Assembly (NCBI GenBank): GCA_024760905.1
Contig: CM045745.1
Location: 1,032,501 to 1,096,500, forward strand
Source: Plotosus lineatus
Taxonomy: Eukaryota > Chordata > Actinopteri > Siluriformes > Plotosidae
Length of the DNA stretch: 64,000 bases
Reading direction: 5' to 3'
Below the pieces are notes generated by a model, which made no database searches, was not told the origin of the DNA, and was given only the letters and a program-made list of their open reading frames with translations. How positions within the stretch are numbered: the first letter of the stretch is position 1; each line of letters starts with the position of its first letter. The position numbers and the translations under genes were made by a program. This document shows positions 34,666 through 46,336 of this stretch, in pieces.

Positions 34666-36488
34666 TTCTTCTTTTCCTTTCGGCTGGTCCCTTCAGGGGT
34701 CGCCACAGCAAGTCATCCGCCTGAATCTCACCCGGTGCTCTGCATCTTTATCTCTGACTCCAACGACTTTCATGTCTTCCTTCACCACATCCATAAATCT
34801 CTTCTTTGGTCTTTCTCTTGGCCTTCTCCCACGTAGTTCCAACCTACTGTTCAAAAGAATTGGCATCGTACTGCCAATATACTCACTATCCCTCCTCTGT
34901 ACATGTCCAAACCATCTCAATCTAGCTTCTCTGACTTTGTCTCCAAAACATTTTACATGTGCTGTCCCTCTGATGTACTTATTTTTGATCCTATCCATCC
35001 TCGTCACTCCCAGAGAGAACCTCAACATTTTCATCTCTGCTACCTCCAGCTCTGCCTCCTGCCTTTTCCTCAGCGCCACTGTTTCTAAGCCATACAACAT
35101 CGCTGGCCTCACCACTGTCTTGTACACTTTTCCTTTCATTCTTGCTGATATTCTCCTATTGCACATCACACCGGACACTTTTCCCAACCATTCCAGCCTG
35201 CCTGCACACGCTTCTTCACCTATTTTTCACACTCTCCATTGCTCTGGATTGTTGAGCCTAAGTACTTAAAATCCTCCACCTGCGTTATCTCTGCTCCCTG
35301 TAACATCACCGTTGCTCCTGGGACCTTCTCATTCACAAACATGTATCCTGTTTTACTGAGGCTAACCTTCATTCCCCTCCTTTCCAGGGTATACCTCCAC
35401 CTCTCTAGATTTTCCTCCACTTGTTCTCTGCTCTCACTACAAATCACAATGTCATCTGCAAACATCATAGTCCATGGAGATTCTTGCCTAACCTCGTCTG
35501 TCAGCCTGTCCATCACCATAGCAAACAAGAAGGGGCTCAGAGCTGACCCTTGATGCAGTCCCACCTCTACCTTGAATTAGTCGGTCACGCCGACAGCACA
35601 CCTCACCACTGTCTTACATCTCTCATACATGTCCTGCACCACTCTAACATACTTCTCTGTCACTCCAGACTTCCTCATGCAATACCACAGTCCCTCTCTC
35701 GGCACCCTGTCATATGCTTTTTCCAGATCCACAAAGGCACAATGCAGTTCCCTCTGACCTTCTCTGTACTTCTCTATTAACATCATCAAAGAAAACATTG
35801 CATCTGTGGTGCTCTTTCTTGGCATGAAACCAAACTGTTGTTCACAAATGCTGACCTCTGCCCTTAGTCTAGCTTCCACTATTCTTTCCCATAACTTCAT
35901 CGTCTGGCTCATCAACTTTATCCCTCTGTAGTTGCCGCCGCTCTGCACGTCTCCCTTGTTCTTAAAAATGGGCACCATCACACTTCTCCTCCATTCCTTT
36001 GGCATCTGCTCGCTCTCTAGGACCTTGTTGAATGTTCTTGTCAGAAAATCTACTGCTCCTCTCCAAGACACTTCCATACCTCCACAGGTATATCATCAGG
36101 ACCAACTGCCTTTCCATTCTTCATCCTCTTTAGTGCCCTCCTCACTTCACCCTTACTAATCTTTGCTGCATCCTGCTCCTCAATGGTCACCTCTTCTACT
36201 CTTTTTTCTCTCACATTTTCCTCATTCATCAGCTCTTCAAAGTACTCTTTCCATCTTCCCAGCACACTTCTGTCATCAGTCAATACATTTCCCTTTCTGT
36301 CCTTTATCAATCTAACTTGCTGCACGTCCTTCCCATTTCTATCTCTCTGCTGTACCAACCTGTATAAATCATTTTCTTCCTCTTTACTTCCCAACTGAGC
36401 ATACAAGTCATCATACGCCCTCTGTTTGGCCTTTGACACCGCTACCTTCTCCTTACGTTGTGTCTCTCTGTACTCCTGTTTACTCTCT
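34666..36488 (-). mobile_element. RTE LINE copy 5, 5'-truncated
   Basis: It contains the 3' end, C-terminal region and RT domain, with the catalytic FADDIVICS box intact. It stops in the linker upstream of the RT, and the endonuclease is absent. A short insertion interrupts the GSTMPILLNSRLEL region, and frames shift at several points. This is the classic 5' truncation of target-primed insertion. Confidence 0.88.
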
Positions 36489-36554
36489 ACTTACGAAAAC
36501 TGCAGGCTACGAAAAATGCTCTGGAAAGGATTAATCATATATATACTACAGTGG

Positions 36555-36845
36555 GGCTGGTGGCATAGTGGTTAGGGTGCTGTGCTCATGATCAGGAGGT
36601 TGTGTGTTGAAATCCCAGTTAGACCTCCACTGTGCTAAGACCCCTTGGCAAGGTCTTAACCACAAGTGTGCCTTTGTTCACCCAGCAGTATAAATGGGTA
36701 CCAGTAAAAATATACTCGGAGGGTAACCTGCGATGGACTAGCGTCCCATCCAGGAGGAGTTGAACTCCTGGTCGCTTCACACTACGGAAACCGGGGATAA
36801 GCACTGGCTTGATGAGCCACTGGGCTCGTGTGTAAAAAGCCCCAA
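36555..36845 (+). mobile_element. SINE-C
   Basis: It matches the copy at 28630, but is longer by the segment AGACCTCCACTGTGC and the segment TCGGAGGGTAACCTGCGATG. The head carries the CTCATGATCAGG loop, and the body carries GTATAAATGGGTACCAG. Confidence 0.75.
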
Positions 36846-36919
36846 CTCTGTATCTGTACTGTGTAGACTATTCCTACTTTGTGGATGTTCATGTACATTC
36901 AAATGATTTGCATTTTTAG

Positions 36920-37130
36920 GGCAGCATGGTGGTGCAGAGGTTAGCACGTCTGCCTCACAGCAGGAATGTACTGGGTTCGATTCCCAGCTCAGTGTCTGTG
37001 TGGCTTTAGCATGCTCTTCCATGTTTGTGTGGGTTTTCTCCCTCCCACAGTTGAAAACTGTGCACAGGAGGTTAATTAGCCATTCCCAATCGGCCCTAGG
37101 TGTTAGTATGAATGGTTGTGTGAATCTTGG
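36920..37130 (+). mobile_element. SINE-E
   Basis: A well-preserved tRNA-like head: GGGCAGCATGGTGGTGCAG, TTAGCACGTCTGCCTCAC, and a B box in GGGTTCGATTCCC. The body follows to GGCCCTAGGTGTTAG. A short SINE-A head fragment (GCAGTGGTGGCCTGGTGG) lies nearby at 37200. Confidence 0.75.
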
Positions 37131-37399
37131 CTATGCTTGTATTAATAGACTTTTTAAAAATATAATCTTCTATTTGTTTCCGTTATGTGCCTTGAGAGGG
37201 CAGTGGTGGCCTGGTGGCAAAGGTGCCTGAACAGCTTGCCAGACTATCTCAGGAAAACACACACAACTTTTGGTATTTACACCTAGGGATAATTTGGCAC
37301 AGTCAATTAGCCAATTATGCATGCCGAGGGACAGTGGGACGACACCAGAGCCCCCAGAAGAAACCCACTCAAACAAGGAGAGCAACATACTGTCTGTCT

Positions 37400-37692
37400 G
37401 TCTTCCTTTCGGCTTTTTCCCTTTTACTCGGGAGTCGCCACAGCGAATCATCTGATTCGCACGTTTGATTTGGCAGAGGTTTTTACGTTGGATGCCCTTC
37501 CTGTCACAACCCTTTTTAGCAAGGGACAGAAACACACTGACGATTTTGCAGCCTACTCTTTACGAAAGTCAGCAATGGTTCTTTTACATGCCTCTCACCA
37601 TAGACAGTGAGAGACATGGCCCGCCTTTGATAACCCAGTTAGCTGCACTAGGGGGGGACAATGACAACCTTGTGGAGAGTGGGACTCGAAGG
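37400..37692 (-). mobile_element. SINE-A, RTE-tail form
   Basis: On the minus strand the tRNA head is shortened to its last part (TTCGAGTCCC). The centre and both RTE-derived blocks are clear: the 5'-UTR-like TGACAGGAAGGGCATCC near 37490 and the 3'-end block GTGGCGACTCCCGAG near 37430. Confidence 0.85.
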
Positions 37693-37813
37693 CGAGCAAC
37701 ATACTGTACAATGTAATTTTCTCACAACGCATATTAGTGGCATCTAGTGGTCAATAGGATACATTAAATGTAATTATTTTTATATACAGTCTACAGTACT
37801 GTACTGTAGAGTA

Positions 37814-37940
37814 CATTGAAGAGGATGAAGAGTGGAAAGGCAGTTGGTCCTGATGACATACCGCCCTTTCATTGGATCCTTCCGGTGGTGCCGAGTGGCG
37901 ACCCCTGAAGGGAACAGCCGAACGGAAAAGAAGAAGAGTA
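37814..37940 (+). mobile_element. chimeric retrocopy: RTE ORF + other repeat + RTE tail
   Basis: Three pieces are joined. 37814-37860 is 47 bp of the RTE ORF ([13 protein letters not shown] region, sense). 37861-37895 matches, inverted, the repeat at about 42277-42311 (CATTGGATCCTTCCGG). 37896-37940 is the RTE 3' end (TGGCGACCCCTGAAGGGAAC and A/G tail). TACAGTACTGTA occurs on both sides and may be the target duplication. Confidence 0.7.
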
Positions 37941-37953
37941 TACAGTACTGTAC

Positions 37954-37960
<7 letters not shown>

Positions 37961-38043
<83 letters not shown>
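37961..38043. repeat. (TG)n(TA)n microsatellite
   Basis: About 30 bp of GT followed by about 55 bp of TA. Confidence 0.95.
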
Positions 38044-38049
<6 letters not shown>

Positions 38050-38149
38050 TAAGTTTCACGTATTTATTCAAGTTGCAAACTGATTGAAAGAGCCTCAGAA
38101 TCTCGTGTTACAATTTTCATATTTTTAAAATCCTGCTCCCAAATCAGTT

Positions 38150-38624
38150 ACGTGGTTTAGTCACGAGAAGACTCGTTATTGGTCACGTGTTTGTGGTAGA
38201 GCGAATCATGAATCGGGTACGATTTTTTTTTTTTTTTTAAGAAAATTGTGTTGTTGTTTTTTTTAACTACATGGACACACTTCGTAGCTTTGCTATCGGA
38301 AAAGAATTAACTTCAGTGAAAAATATCACACGTGCATTAATTAGTTTGTTGTAATCTGTGGTCACGTGGAAAAATGCTTCCGCTTGTGCACAACGATATA
38401 TGCACTGCGCATGTGCCGGTAATAGGCGACGTCATCACTCGTCTCAAGCTCTTGGTGTTTCTTGGCGTTGGGAATAACAGATCTCTCGTGGGGGAAGGTG
38501 ATCCATTTGGTTTGTTCCAGGTTCGTGTCGTTCTTTTTTCCTGTTGACGGTATTACACGTGTCATAATAGCTGGTGTATGAACTATATAAATATATAGGG
38601 GGCGTAATCCCGGGTATTATACAG
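38150..38624 (+). promoter_or_regulatory. sec61g: putative SEC61G promoter and noncoding first exon
   Basis: Upstream of SEC61G there are ACGTG at 38150 and four CACGTG sites (38184, 38329, 38363, 38556), plus GACGTCATC at 38428, a CRE-like site. A probable untranslated first exon ends CAG at 38624 before GTGAGT, and the first intron is only about 65 bp (38625-38689). ACGTG cores are bound by bZIP and bHLH factors. XBP1 and ATF6 recognise such cores in ER-stress genes, so regulation by the unfolded protein response is plausible but inferred. Confidence 0.55.
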
Positions 38625-38689
38625 GTGAGTACAGGACTACTGTGTGTTGTTGATCAATGGTTCCAGTTAAGTTGTGGTTCTTGTTCTAG

Positions 38690-39226
<537 letters not shown>

Positions 39227-39414
39227 ACTGGACTGGATACTCGACTGCTGCACGTTTATCTCGCAGAGTTTGTTCTTTTCTTGTATGCATGTAAATGAAT
39301 TACTTTTTTTCCACACAACTTCTACAAACTGTACAAATACAACTTTATAAAATTCTTTAAAAATATATATATTAATTGTGCAATTGTTATTTATTTTTGT
39401 CTACTCTAGTTAGT

Positions 39415-39535
39415 ACACCAAATCCCCCAGTGCACTAACTGGGTTATCAAAAGGCACTGTCTATGGTGAGAGGCATGTAAAAGAACATTGCTGACTTTCG
39501 TTAAGAGTAGGCTGCAAAGCTGTCAGCGTCTTTCT
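39415..39535 (+). mobile_element. SINE-A centre fragment
   Basis: Only the conserved centre is present, from CCCCCAGTGCACTAACTGG to AGAGTAGGCTGCAAAGC. There is no head or tail. It lies in the likely 3' UTR or flank of SEC61G. Confidence 0.75.
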
Positions 39536-39725
39536 GGGGACAAGTAGCAAGCATTCCCACGTCCCGGTTAATCTTCTCCGGAAGAGACCGATTGCTACAC
39601 TACCCTACGGGAAAAGATATGACGATGAGTACACCAAATGATCACATTGTCATAAACTTGTTTGTATAATAAAATAAAATTTGAGAACTTATTTTTTTAT
39701 AGAGTTTTTAAAAAATGTAACAATG

Positions 39726-39895
39726 TGAGGCAGCACAGTGGTTACCAAGTTTGCCTCACAGCAAGAGTGTTGGTCCTGTGATGGCCTGGCGAAGTATTCA
39801 CGGTTTACGTTGCCCTTGGCCAGACTTGGCTGAGGTAGGTGCCAGTCTCCATGTGACCATAATTCAGATTATTCATCTTAGAAAATGAATGTAAT
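39726..39895 (+). mobile_element. SINE-E head joined to L2-type tail
   Basis: GGCAGCACAGTGGTTA and TTGCCTCACAGCAAGAG (SINE-E head) pass directly into TGATGGCCTGGCGAAG and the L2-like tail, ending in AAAATGAATG. The usual middle of SINE-E is missing. Confidence 0.6.
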
Positions 39896-40444
39896 AATGT
39901 GAAGCTGTAATACTGAAACCAAAGAAGATAATATTCTGTGATAATATTTTACTGCTATTTAATGTTAAAGAATTCAAGACTCTTTCTGGCATTTTTTATT
40001 TAATAACCGGATATTATCACTGCAAACAAAACTCATTCTAATCTCCACTCATTTGCTGAATGGCTACTCGGGCCTTGGGGAAGCAGCAGTATGTCCATCC
40101 TGACTCTGGGTGAAGGTGGCGTACACTCTCGAGCCTGCCAGTTCACTGAAGGGAAACAGGACCATCCACATGTACACCTAAAGGCAATCAAGAACGTTCC
40201 ATCTGTCCGTCGTGCACGTGTGTTCACAACTCTACCTCATGAAAACTGGTTTCCTCAATGCCAATAAAAAAATCTGCAGTATTCTTTTTATATTATAGTC
40301 ACTTTTTTCACACATTTCCTTACATGCAATTTCTTTATTTTATAGTAAATCTTAATTGCCTAAACTCTTGTATAAGCCTCCGTCACTATTTTCTGTACAG
40401 TGACTGAAGTTAAGTCAGACTTAAGTTCTCTGTCGTATACACGA

Positions 40445-40612
40445 ACTTGGCCAATAAAACTGATCCGGATTCTGATTTGCATGTCTGTGTACTATGGGAG
40501 GAAACCCACAGAAGCACTGGGAGAACAGGCAAACTCCAACAAAGAAACTACCTCTGGGGCTTTGAGCCAGAACCTGAGGTGAGGCGGAAGTACTAACCCA
40601 CTACTGTGCTGC
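40445..40612 (-). mobile_element. SINE-E fragment
   Basis: Minus-strand head with GCAGCACAGTAGTGGGTTAG and GCCTCACCTCAGGTTC, then the CTTCTGTGGGTTTCCTCCC block. The tail is missing. Confidence 0.65.
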
Positions 40613-40865
40613 AATGATATTACCAATCAAGTGTTTTTTTCTCCCTAGTTTCACGATTACTTGATAAGACTGATCAAAAAAGTTTTGTCCCTATAATAAT
40701 AATAATAGAAAAAAATGATGACGGCCAACTTTCAACATAAAATGCAGCATGGCGTTTTGGTACGTCATGGATCGACAGGTTTCCTTTTAAGTTTCAAAAA
40801 CGTACTGATTAGAGAATTCAGTAATACATATAATGTAAGAATTAAAGGTTAAACAATTAAATACA

Positions 40866-41212
40866 ATTCATTCATTTTCTGTAACCACTTAATCCTAACT
40901 GGGGTCACAGGGAGGCTGGTGCCCATCCCAGCTGACTCCAGGCAAGGGCCGAGTACACCCTGGACAGATCACCAGGCCATCGCAGGGCAGAAACACGCTG
41001 ACGGCTATGCAGCTACTCTTGTCGAAAGTCAGCAGTGGTTGTTTTATATGAACCTTACACCATGGACAGTGAGAGACATGGCCGGCCTTTGATAACCCAG
41101 TTAGCTGCACTGGGGGGGGGACAGTGACAACCTATTGAGGGTGGGGCTTGAAACCCCAACCTTAGGATCAGTGATCCAGCACCTTTACCACCAGGCCACC
41201 ACTGGCTCTAAC
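40866..41212 (-). mobile_element. SINE-A, L2-tail form, full length
   Basis: The best L2-tail copy. On the minus strand it has head GTGGTGGCCTGGTGG (A box), a slightly altered B box (GGGGTTTCAAGCCC), the SINE-A centre, then TCCAGGGTGTACTCGG, GCTGGGATGGGCACCAGC and GGATTAAGTGGTTACAG, ending (AATG)n. Confidence 0.88.
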
Positions 41213-41429
41213 TATAATTCATTCTATTAAATTATACTAAGAATCATTAAAAACTCTGGGACCATAATGTTCGACATAATTTTAATTCTGGCACCCACAA
41301 CTGGATTTTTGTAATATAGATAATTTGTGTAGCATGTTGGCTTCAAACAACAACAAACGAACGGGTCAAGATAAATTATGAACATCAAAAACACAACAAA
41401 AGAAATTCTATCTCCTAAAATGACTGTCA

Positions 41430-41640
41430 CAGCAGTTAGTACTGGGTATGGCCTCCGTTTGCATTGATGCAGGTGGCGAAACCGGTCCCACAAGTGCTGC
41501 ACCGGGTGGAGCGATCGTGTTCCAGAGTCGTCACTCTCTTTCGCCCTGGATGTGTCCTGTCATCAGCTGACCCTGTCATGTTGTGGCGGTCAGTCAGGTT
41601 TCTGATGGTGGGTTGTGTACAGCCCATACACTTCGCTCAC
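41430..41640 (-). pseudogene. internally deleted Tc3-like transposase relic
   Basis: The minus-strand frame reads GCTQPTIRNLTDRHNMTGSA then RTHPGRKRVTTLEHDR, like the second half of the DNA-binding domain. After a few residues it jumps to INANGGHTQY, like a transposase C-terminus. The DDE catalytic domain is missing. Confidence 0.55.
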
Positions 41641-41829
41641 TGTGACTCAACCCGGCCTCCACCGTATCCGTTGCCTGGAGACGTTGTTTATGTGATACAC
41701 ATAGCATTATGATGCGCATTAGACTAAGAATAGCAGACATTCCATCCTTTATATAGGACTTTTCCAAACCATTCCTCAAACTGTACAGATACACTTTGTG
41801 TTTTGCTTAAACTGTATTTGCTCCACTTT

Positions 41830-42115
41830 TGTACAGTGACTTCAACATGTGCATTGAAGTGGGACAAAATTACTACTCTAAGATGGAACTGCAGCACACA
41901 CAGCTTTAAGATTATTGGAAATCCTGAGGGAACTGTTTCCAGATCTAGTTGATCGAGAGATGATCTAGTTGGGTGACAATTTTGGGTGGTGATGTTGGGT
42001 GCCTGGCCCATTCCCCTGACCTCGCCCCTAGTGATGTTTTCTATGGGACAGTAAACCAAAAACTCTTGAAACGCTTAAGGCTGCTATTTAACAAGTGGTA
42101 GCCCCTATTCCATCA
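41830..42115 (+). pseudogene. degraded mariner/Tc-type DDE remnant
   Basis: In broken frames, WVPGPFP then DVFYGTVN then LKAAI and IPSDMT resemble the region around the last acidic residue of mariner-type transposases (PHSPDLxPxDFFLWG...). Stops and gaps are frequent. Weak call. Confidence 0.35.
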
Positions 42116-42174
42116 GACATGACCCTTAAACCATGTAGTAGTAGTATAGTAGTAGTAGTAGGCCTCCCGTCAGT

Positions 42175-42420
42175 CCGAAGACTGGTTGGTATCCGGGCTG
42201 GTGATACTCTCCAGTGTGCAGAGCCTGGGTAGGAAGTATGGAGGATAGGTTGTTACTCAAGCAGCATGTCCCCCCTCTCGGCACCACCGGAAGGATCCAA
42301 TGGAAGGGCGGAAGCCGATATAACTGGGTTCCAGTGCTGCAGCAGGAGTTGCCAGAATGTTGCTGTGAACAAACTGCCTCAGGGGACTCTAACTCCTGAA
42401 CCCATGGCAGCCTTCAGAAA
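42175..42420 (+). repeat. unassigned interspersed repeat
   Basis: It contains TCCGAAGACTGGTTGGTATC, GTGCAGAGCCTGGGTAGGAA and CACCACCGGAAGGATCCAAT. I recognise it as a recurrent fish repeat without a secure family name. A 35-bp part of it recurs, inverted, inside the chimera at 37861-37895. Confidence 0.5.
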
Positions 42421-42483
42421 TCACCAATAAGCATGTATAGACAATTACGTCCACCATTTAAAGGATAATCGTCTTTAAAACAT

Positions 42484-45400
42484 CTTCTTCTTTTCCTTTT
42501 GGCTTTTCCCTTCAGGGGTCGCCACAGCAAATCAACTGCCTCCATCTCACCCTATCCTTTGCATCTTCTTCTCTTATACCAGCTACGTTCATGTCCTCCT
42601 TCACCACATCCATGAATCGTCTCTTTGGTCTTCCTCTTGGCCTTCTGCCTGGTAGTTCCAACCTCAGCATCCTACTACCAATATACTCACTATCCCTCCT
42701 CTGTACATGTCCAAACCATCTCAATCTAGCCTCTCTGACTTTGTCTCCAAAACATTTTATATGTGCTGTCCCTCTGATGTACTCATTCCTGATCCTATCC
42801 ATCCTCGTTACTCCCAAAGAGAACCTCAACATTTTCATCTCTGCTACCTCCAGCTCTGCCTCCTGTCTTTTCCCCAGGGCCACTGTTTCTAAACCATACA
42901 ACATTGCTGGCCTCAACACCGCCTTGTACACTTTTCCTTTTATTCTTGCCGATACCTTCCTATCACACATCACACCGGACACTTTTCTCCAACCTGCCTG
43001 CACTCGCTTCTTGACCTCTTTTCCACACTCTCCATTGCTCTGGATTGTTGAGCCTAAGTACTTAAAATCCTCCACCTTCTTTATCTCTGCCCCCTGTAAC
43101 CTTACCGTTCCTCTTGGGTCCTTGTCGTTCACACACATGTATTCTGTCTTACTGAGGCTAACCTTCATTCCCCTCCTTTCCAGGGCATACCTCCACCTCT
43201 AGATTTTCCTGCACTTGTTCTCTGCTTTCACTACAGATCACAATGTCATATGCAAACATCATAGTCCATGGAGATTCTTGTCTAACCTCGTCTGTCAGCC
43301 TGTCCATCACCATAGCAAACATGAAGGGGCTGAGAGCTGACCCTTGATGCAGTCCCACCTCCACCTTGAACTCTTCTGTCACACCGACAGCACACCTCAC
43401 CACTGTCTTACATCTCTCATACATGTCCTGCACCACTCTAACATACTTCTCTGCCACGCAAGACTTCCTCATACAATACCACAGTTCCTCTCTCGGCACC
43501 CTGTCATATGCTTTCTCCAGATCCACAAAGGCACAATGCAGCTCCTTCTGACCTTCTCTGCACTTCTTCATTAACATCCTCAAGGCAAACACTGCATCTG
43601 TGGAGCTCTTTCTTGGCATGAAACCAAACTGTTGTTCACAAATGCTGACCTCTGCCCTTAGTCTAGCTTCCACTATTCTTTCCCATAACTTCATGGTATG
43701 GCTCAACAACTTTATCCCTCTGTAGTTACCACAACTCTGCACGTCTCCCTTGTTCTTAAAAATGGGCACCATCAAACTTCTCCTCCATTTCTCCGGCATC
43801 CTCTCACTCTCTAAGACCATGTTGAATGTTCCTGTCAGGAAATCTACTGCTACCTCTCCTAGACACTTCCATACCTCCACATACACCAGACACTTCCATA
43901 CCTCATATGTCATCAAGGCCTTTCCATTCTTCATCCTCTTCAATGCCCTCCTCACCTCACCCTTACTAATCTTTGCTACATCCTGGTCCTTAACGGTCAC
44001 CTCTTCTACTCTTTTTTTCGCTCTCATTGTCCTCATTCATCAGCTCTTCAAAGTACTCTTTCCATCTTCCCAGCACACTTCTGTCATCAGACAATACATT
44101 TCGCTCTCTGTCCTTAATCACTCGAACTTGCTGCACGTCCTTCCCGTTTCTATTTCTCTGCTGTGCCAACCTGTATAAATCATTTTCTCCCTCTTTACTT
44201 TCCAACCAAGCATACAAGTCATCATACACCCTCTGTTTGGCCTTTGACACCGCTACCGTCGCCTTATGCTGTGTCTCCCTGTACTCCTGTTTACTCTCTT
44301 CGGTCCTCTCAATGTCCCACTTCTTCTTTGCTATCCTCTTCATTTGTGCACACTCCTGCACTTCCTCATTCCACTACCAAGTCTCCTTATCTACTCTCCT
44401 TCCAAATGACACGCCAAGTATTCTCCTACCTGTCTCCCTGATCACATTTGCTGTGGTTGTCCAGTCATCTGGAAGCACTTCCTGGCCACCCAAAGCGTGT
44501 TTCAACTCCTCATTGAAGACAACACGACACTCTTCCTTTTTCAGCTTCCACCACTTTGTCTTCTGCTCTGCCTTTGCCTTCTTCACCTTCCTCACCATCA
44601 GCATCATCCTGCACACCACAATCCTATGCTGTTTGGTAACTCTCTCACCCGCTACTACTTTGCAGTCACTGACTTCCTTCAAATTACATCGCCTGCACAA
44701 GATGTAGTCTACTTGTGTGCTCCTAGCTTCGCTTTTATAAGTCACCCTATGCTCCTGTCTCTTCTGGAAGAAAGTATTTACCACAGCCATTTCCACTCTT
44801 TTTGCAAAATCTACCAACATCTGTCCTTCTGCGTTCCTGTCCTGGATACCAAACCTGCCCATCACTTCCTCATCCCCTCTGTTTCCTGCACCAATGACCA
44901 CTCTTTCACCTCTGGGGTTACTCTGCATCACTTCATCTGACTCACTCCAGAATCTCTCCTTCTCTTCTAGCTCACATCCTGCCTTTAGGGCATAAGCACT
45001 AACAGTATTGAACATCACGCCTTCAATTTCTAACTTGAGACTCATCACTCTATCTGACACTCTTTTCACTACTAGAACATTCCTGACAAACCCCTCCTTC
45101 AAGATGACTCCTACTCCATTTCTCTTCCCATCCACACCATGAAAAAACAGCTTAAACCCTGCTCCTAAGCTTCTAGCCTTGCTACCTTTCCACCTGGTCT
45201 CCTGAACACAGTATGTCTACCTTCCTCCTCTGCATCATGTCAGCCAGCTCTCTACCTTTTCCTGCCATAGTTCCAACATTCAAGGTCCCTACTCTTAGTC
45301 CTAGACTCCTCCCTTTCCTCTTCTCTCTCTGCCTACGGACACGCCTCCCGCCTGTCCTTCTTTGACGTCTTCGACCAACAGTAGTCCAATTTCCACCAGC

Positions 45401-45614
45401 ACCCTATTGGTTAACAGCACTGATGGTGGTCGTTGTTAACCCGGGCTTCGACCGATGCAGTATGACATTCTTTGTAGTGACTCGCATTTTTTATTTGGCA
45501 TTTGTTTTACGCCGGATGCCCTTTCTGACGCAACCCTCTGCATTTATCCGGGCTTGGGACTGGCGTGAGGGAGAGACACTCATTTGTGCCCCCCTCCCCC
45601 CACCACGGCTGCAT
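42484..45614 (-). mobile_element. RTE LINE copy 6, full length
   Basis: 3131 bp with an exact 18-bp duplication, taatcgtctttaaaacat (42466-42483, 45615-45632). The sense strand starts ATGCAGCCGTG at 45614. Order: 5' UTR; endonuclease with VVIGAGN, where the DFNG part is deleted (about 44370-45400); linker; RT (about 43160-44030); and C-terminal region with GRRPRGRPKRR (about 42512-42700). The catalytic box reads FAYD, so one Asp is lost. Frameshifts near 43160, 43990 and 44370 and an in-ORF duplication near 43880 ([12 protein letters not shown]) make it inactive. It is the best-bounded copy in the window. Confidence 0.93.
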
Positions 45615-45760
45615 TAATCGTCTTTAAAACATGATCAATAAAAACTATACCATATAAAGTTTAATGTGTGCAAATACAGTAATTTAATTATCTTTAACAA
45701 TCCCTTTTCTTATACCTTTAAAATGTGGAAGTTTTACTTGGTCACTGTATCTATTCATCT

Positions 45761-45766
45761 TTTATT
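45761..45766 (-). terminator. candidate poly(A) signal downstream of RP1
   Basis: TTTATT on the plus strand is AATAAA on the minus strand, 570 bp beyond the RP1 stop and beyond the Rex3 fragment. If used, the Rex3 fragment would lie within the RP1 3' UTR. Confidence 0.3.
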
Positions 45767-45875
45767 TTCACTGAATTATTGAAAGCTTATTTTCCTTGTG
45801 GTTTTGTTCAAGTATAATCACCTTTATCTGTAGGCACTGTATTAACGAAGATGAAATGTTTTCTTGTTTAAATAC

Positions 45876-45876
<1 letters not shown>

Positions 45877-45912
<36 letters not shown>

Positions 45913-46277
45913 TTCTGCTTATTTTAGGGTTGGTTCACGGGGGCAGCAGCCGAGGCAATGAGGTCCAGACGTCCCTCTCCCCAGCCACTTCCAGCTCTTC
46001 CGGGGGGGAAACACCTAGGTTTTCCCATACAAGTTGAGAGACATAATCCCTCCATCTTGTTCTATGTCGACCCTGTGGTCTCTTACCGGTTGGACATGCC
46101 TGAAACACCACACCAGGGAGGCGTTCAGGAGGCATTCTGACCAGATGCCCGAGCCACCTCAACTGGCTCCTCTCAATGCGGAGGAGCAGCGGTTCTACAC
46201 CGGGCTCTCCCCAGATGATTATGCTTCTCACCTTATCTCTAAAGGCGAGCCCCGCCACCCAGCGAAGGAAGCTCATT
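45877..46277 (-). mobile_element. Rex3 fragment, 5'-truncated
   Basis: The minus strand reads the last 110 or so codons of the Rex3 ORF: MSFLRWVAGL, RSQLRWLGHLVR, CPTGKRPQGR, RTRWRDYVSQL. They align with the full copy at 62810-63170. It ends in a (GAT)12 tail (45877-45912), the form of 3' tail seen in Rex3. No target duplication was found. Confidence 0.9.
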
Positions 46278-46336
46278 CAAAAAACTGTTTCTATGTGATG
46301 TGCTTATTTATTCATCTGAGGGTATATAGTCATTGT

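Larger units (their letters stand above)
33826..36534. mobile_element. TIR element copy C, split by an RTE
   Basis: The left end CAGTCGGGTCTCTACTTACG follows TA (33824-33825). It shares the internal ACATTTTCCTAAATTTT and CATTGGCTGTCTCCCAACA blocks with copies A and B. The right part (36490-36534, TACTTACGAAAACTG to GGAAAGGATTAATC) lacks the final inverted repeat. RTE copy 5 occupies 34666-36488. Confidence 0.6.

Noticed and set aside
34380..34711. CRISPR-like array of about 85-bp units
   Set aside because: The units are GA/GT microsatellite modules without unique spacers, in a vertebrate genome.
42484..45614. HDV-like ribozyme at the 5' end of the RTE LINE
   Set aside because: The 5' UTR forms a simple hairpin (GTGAGGG with CCCTCAC in some copies), but I found no P2-type pairing and the pairing does not start at the first base.
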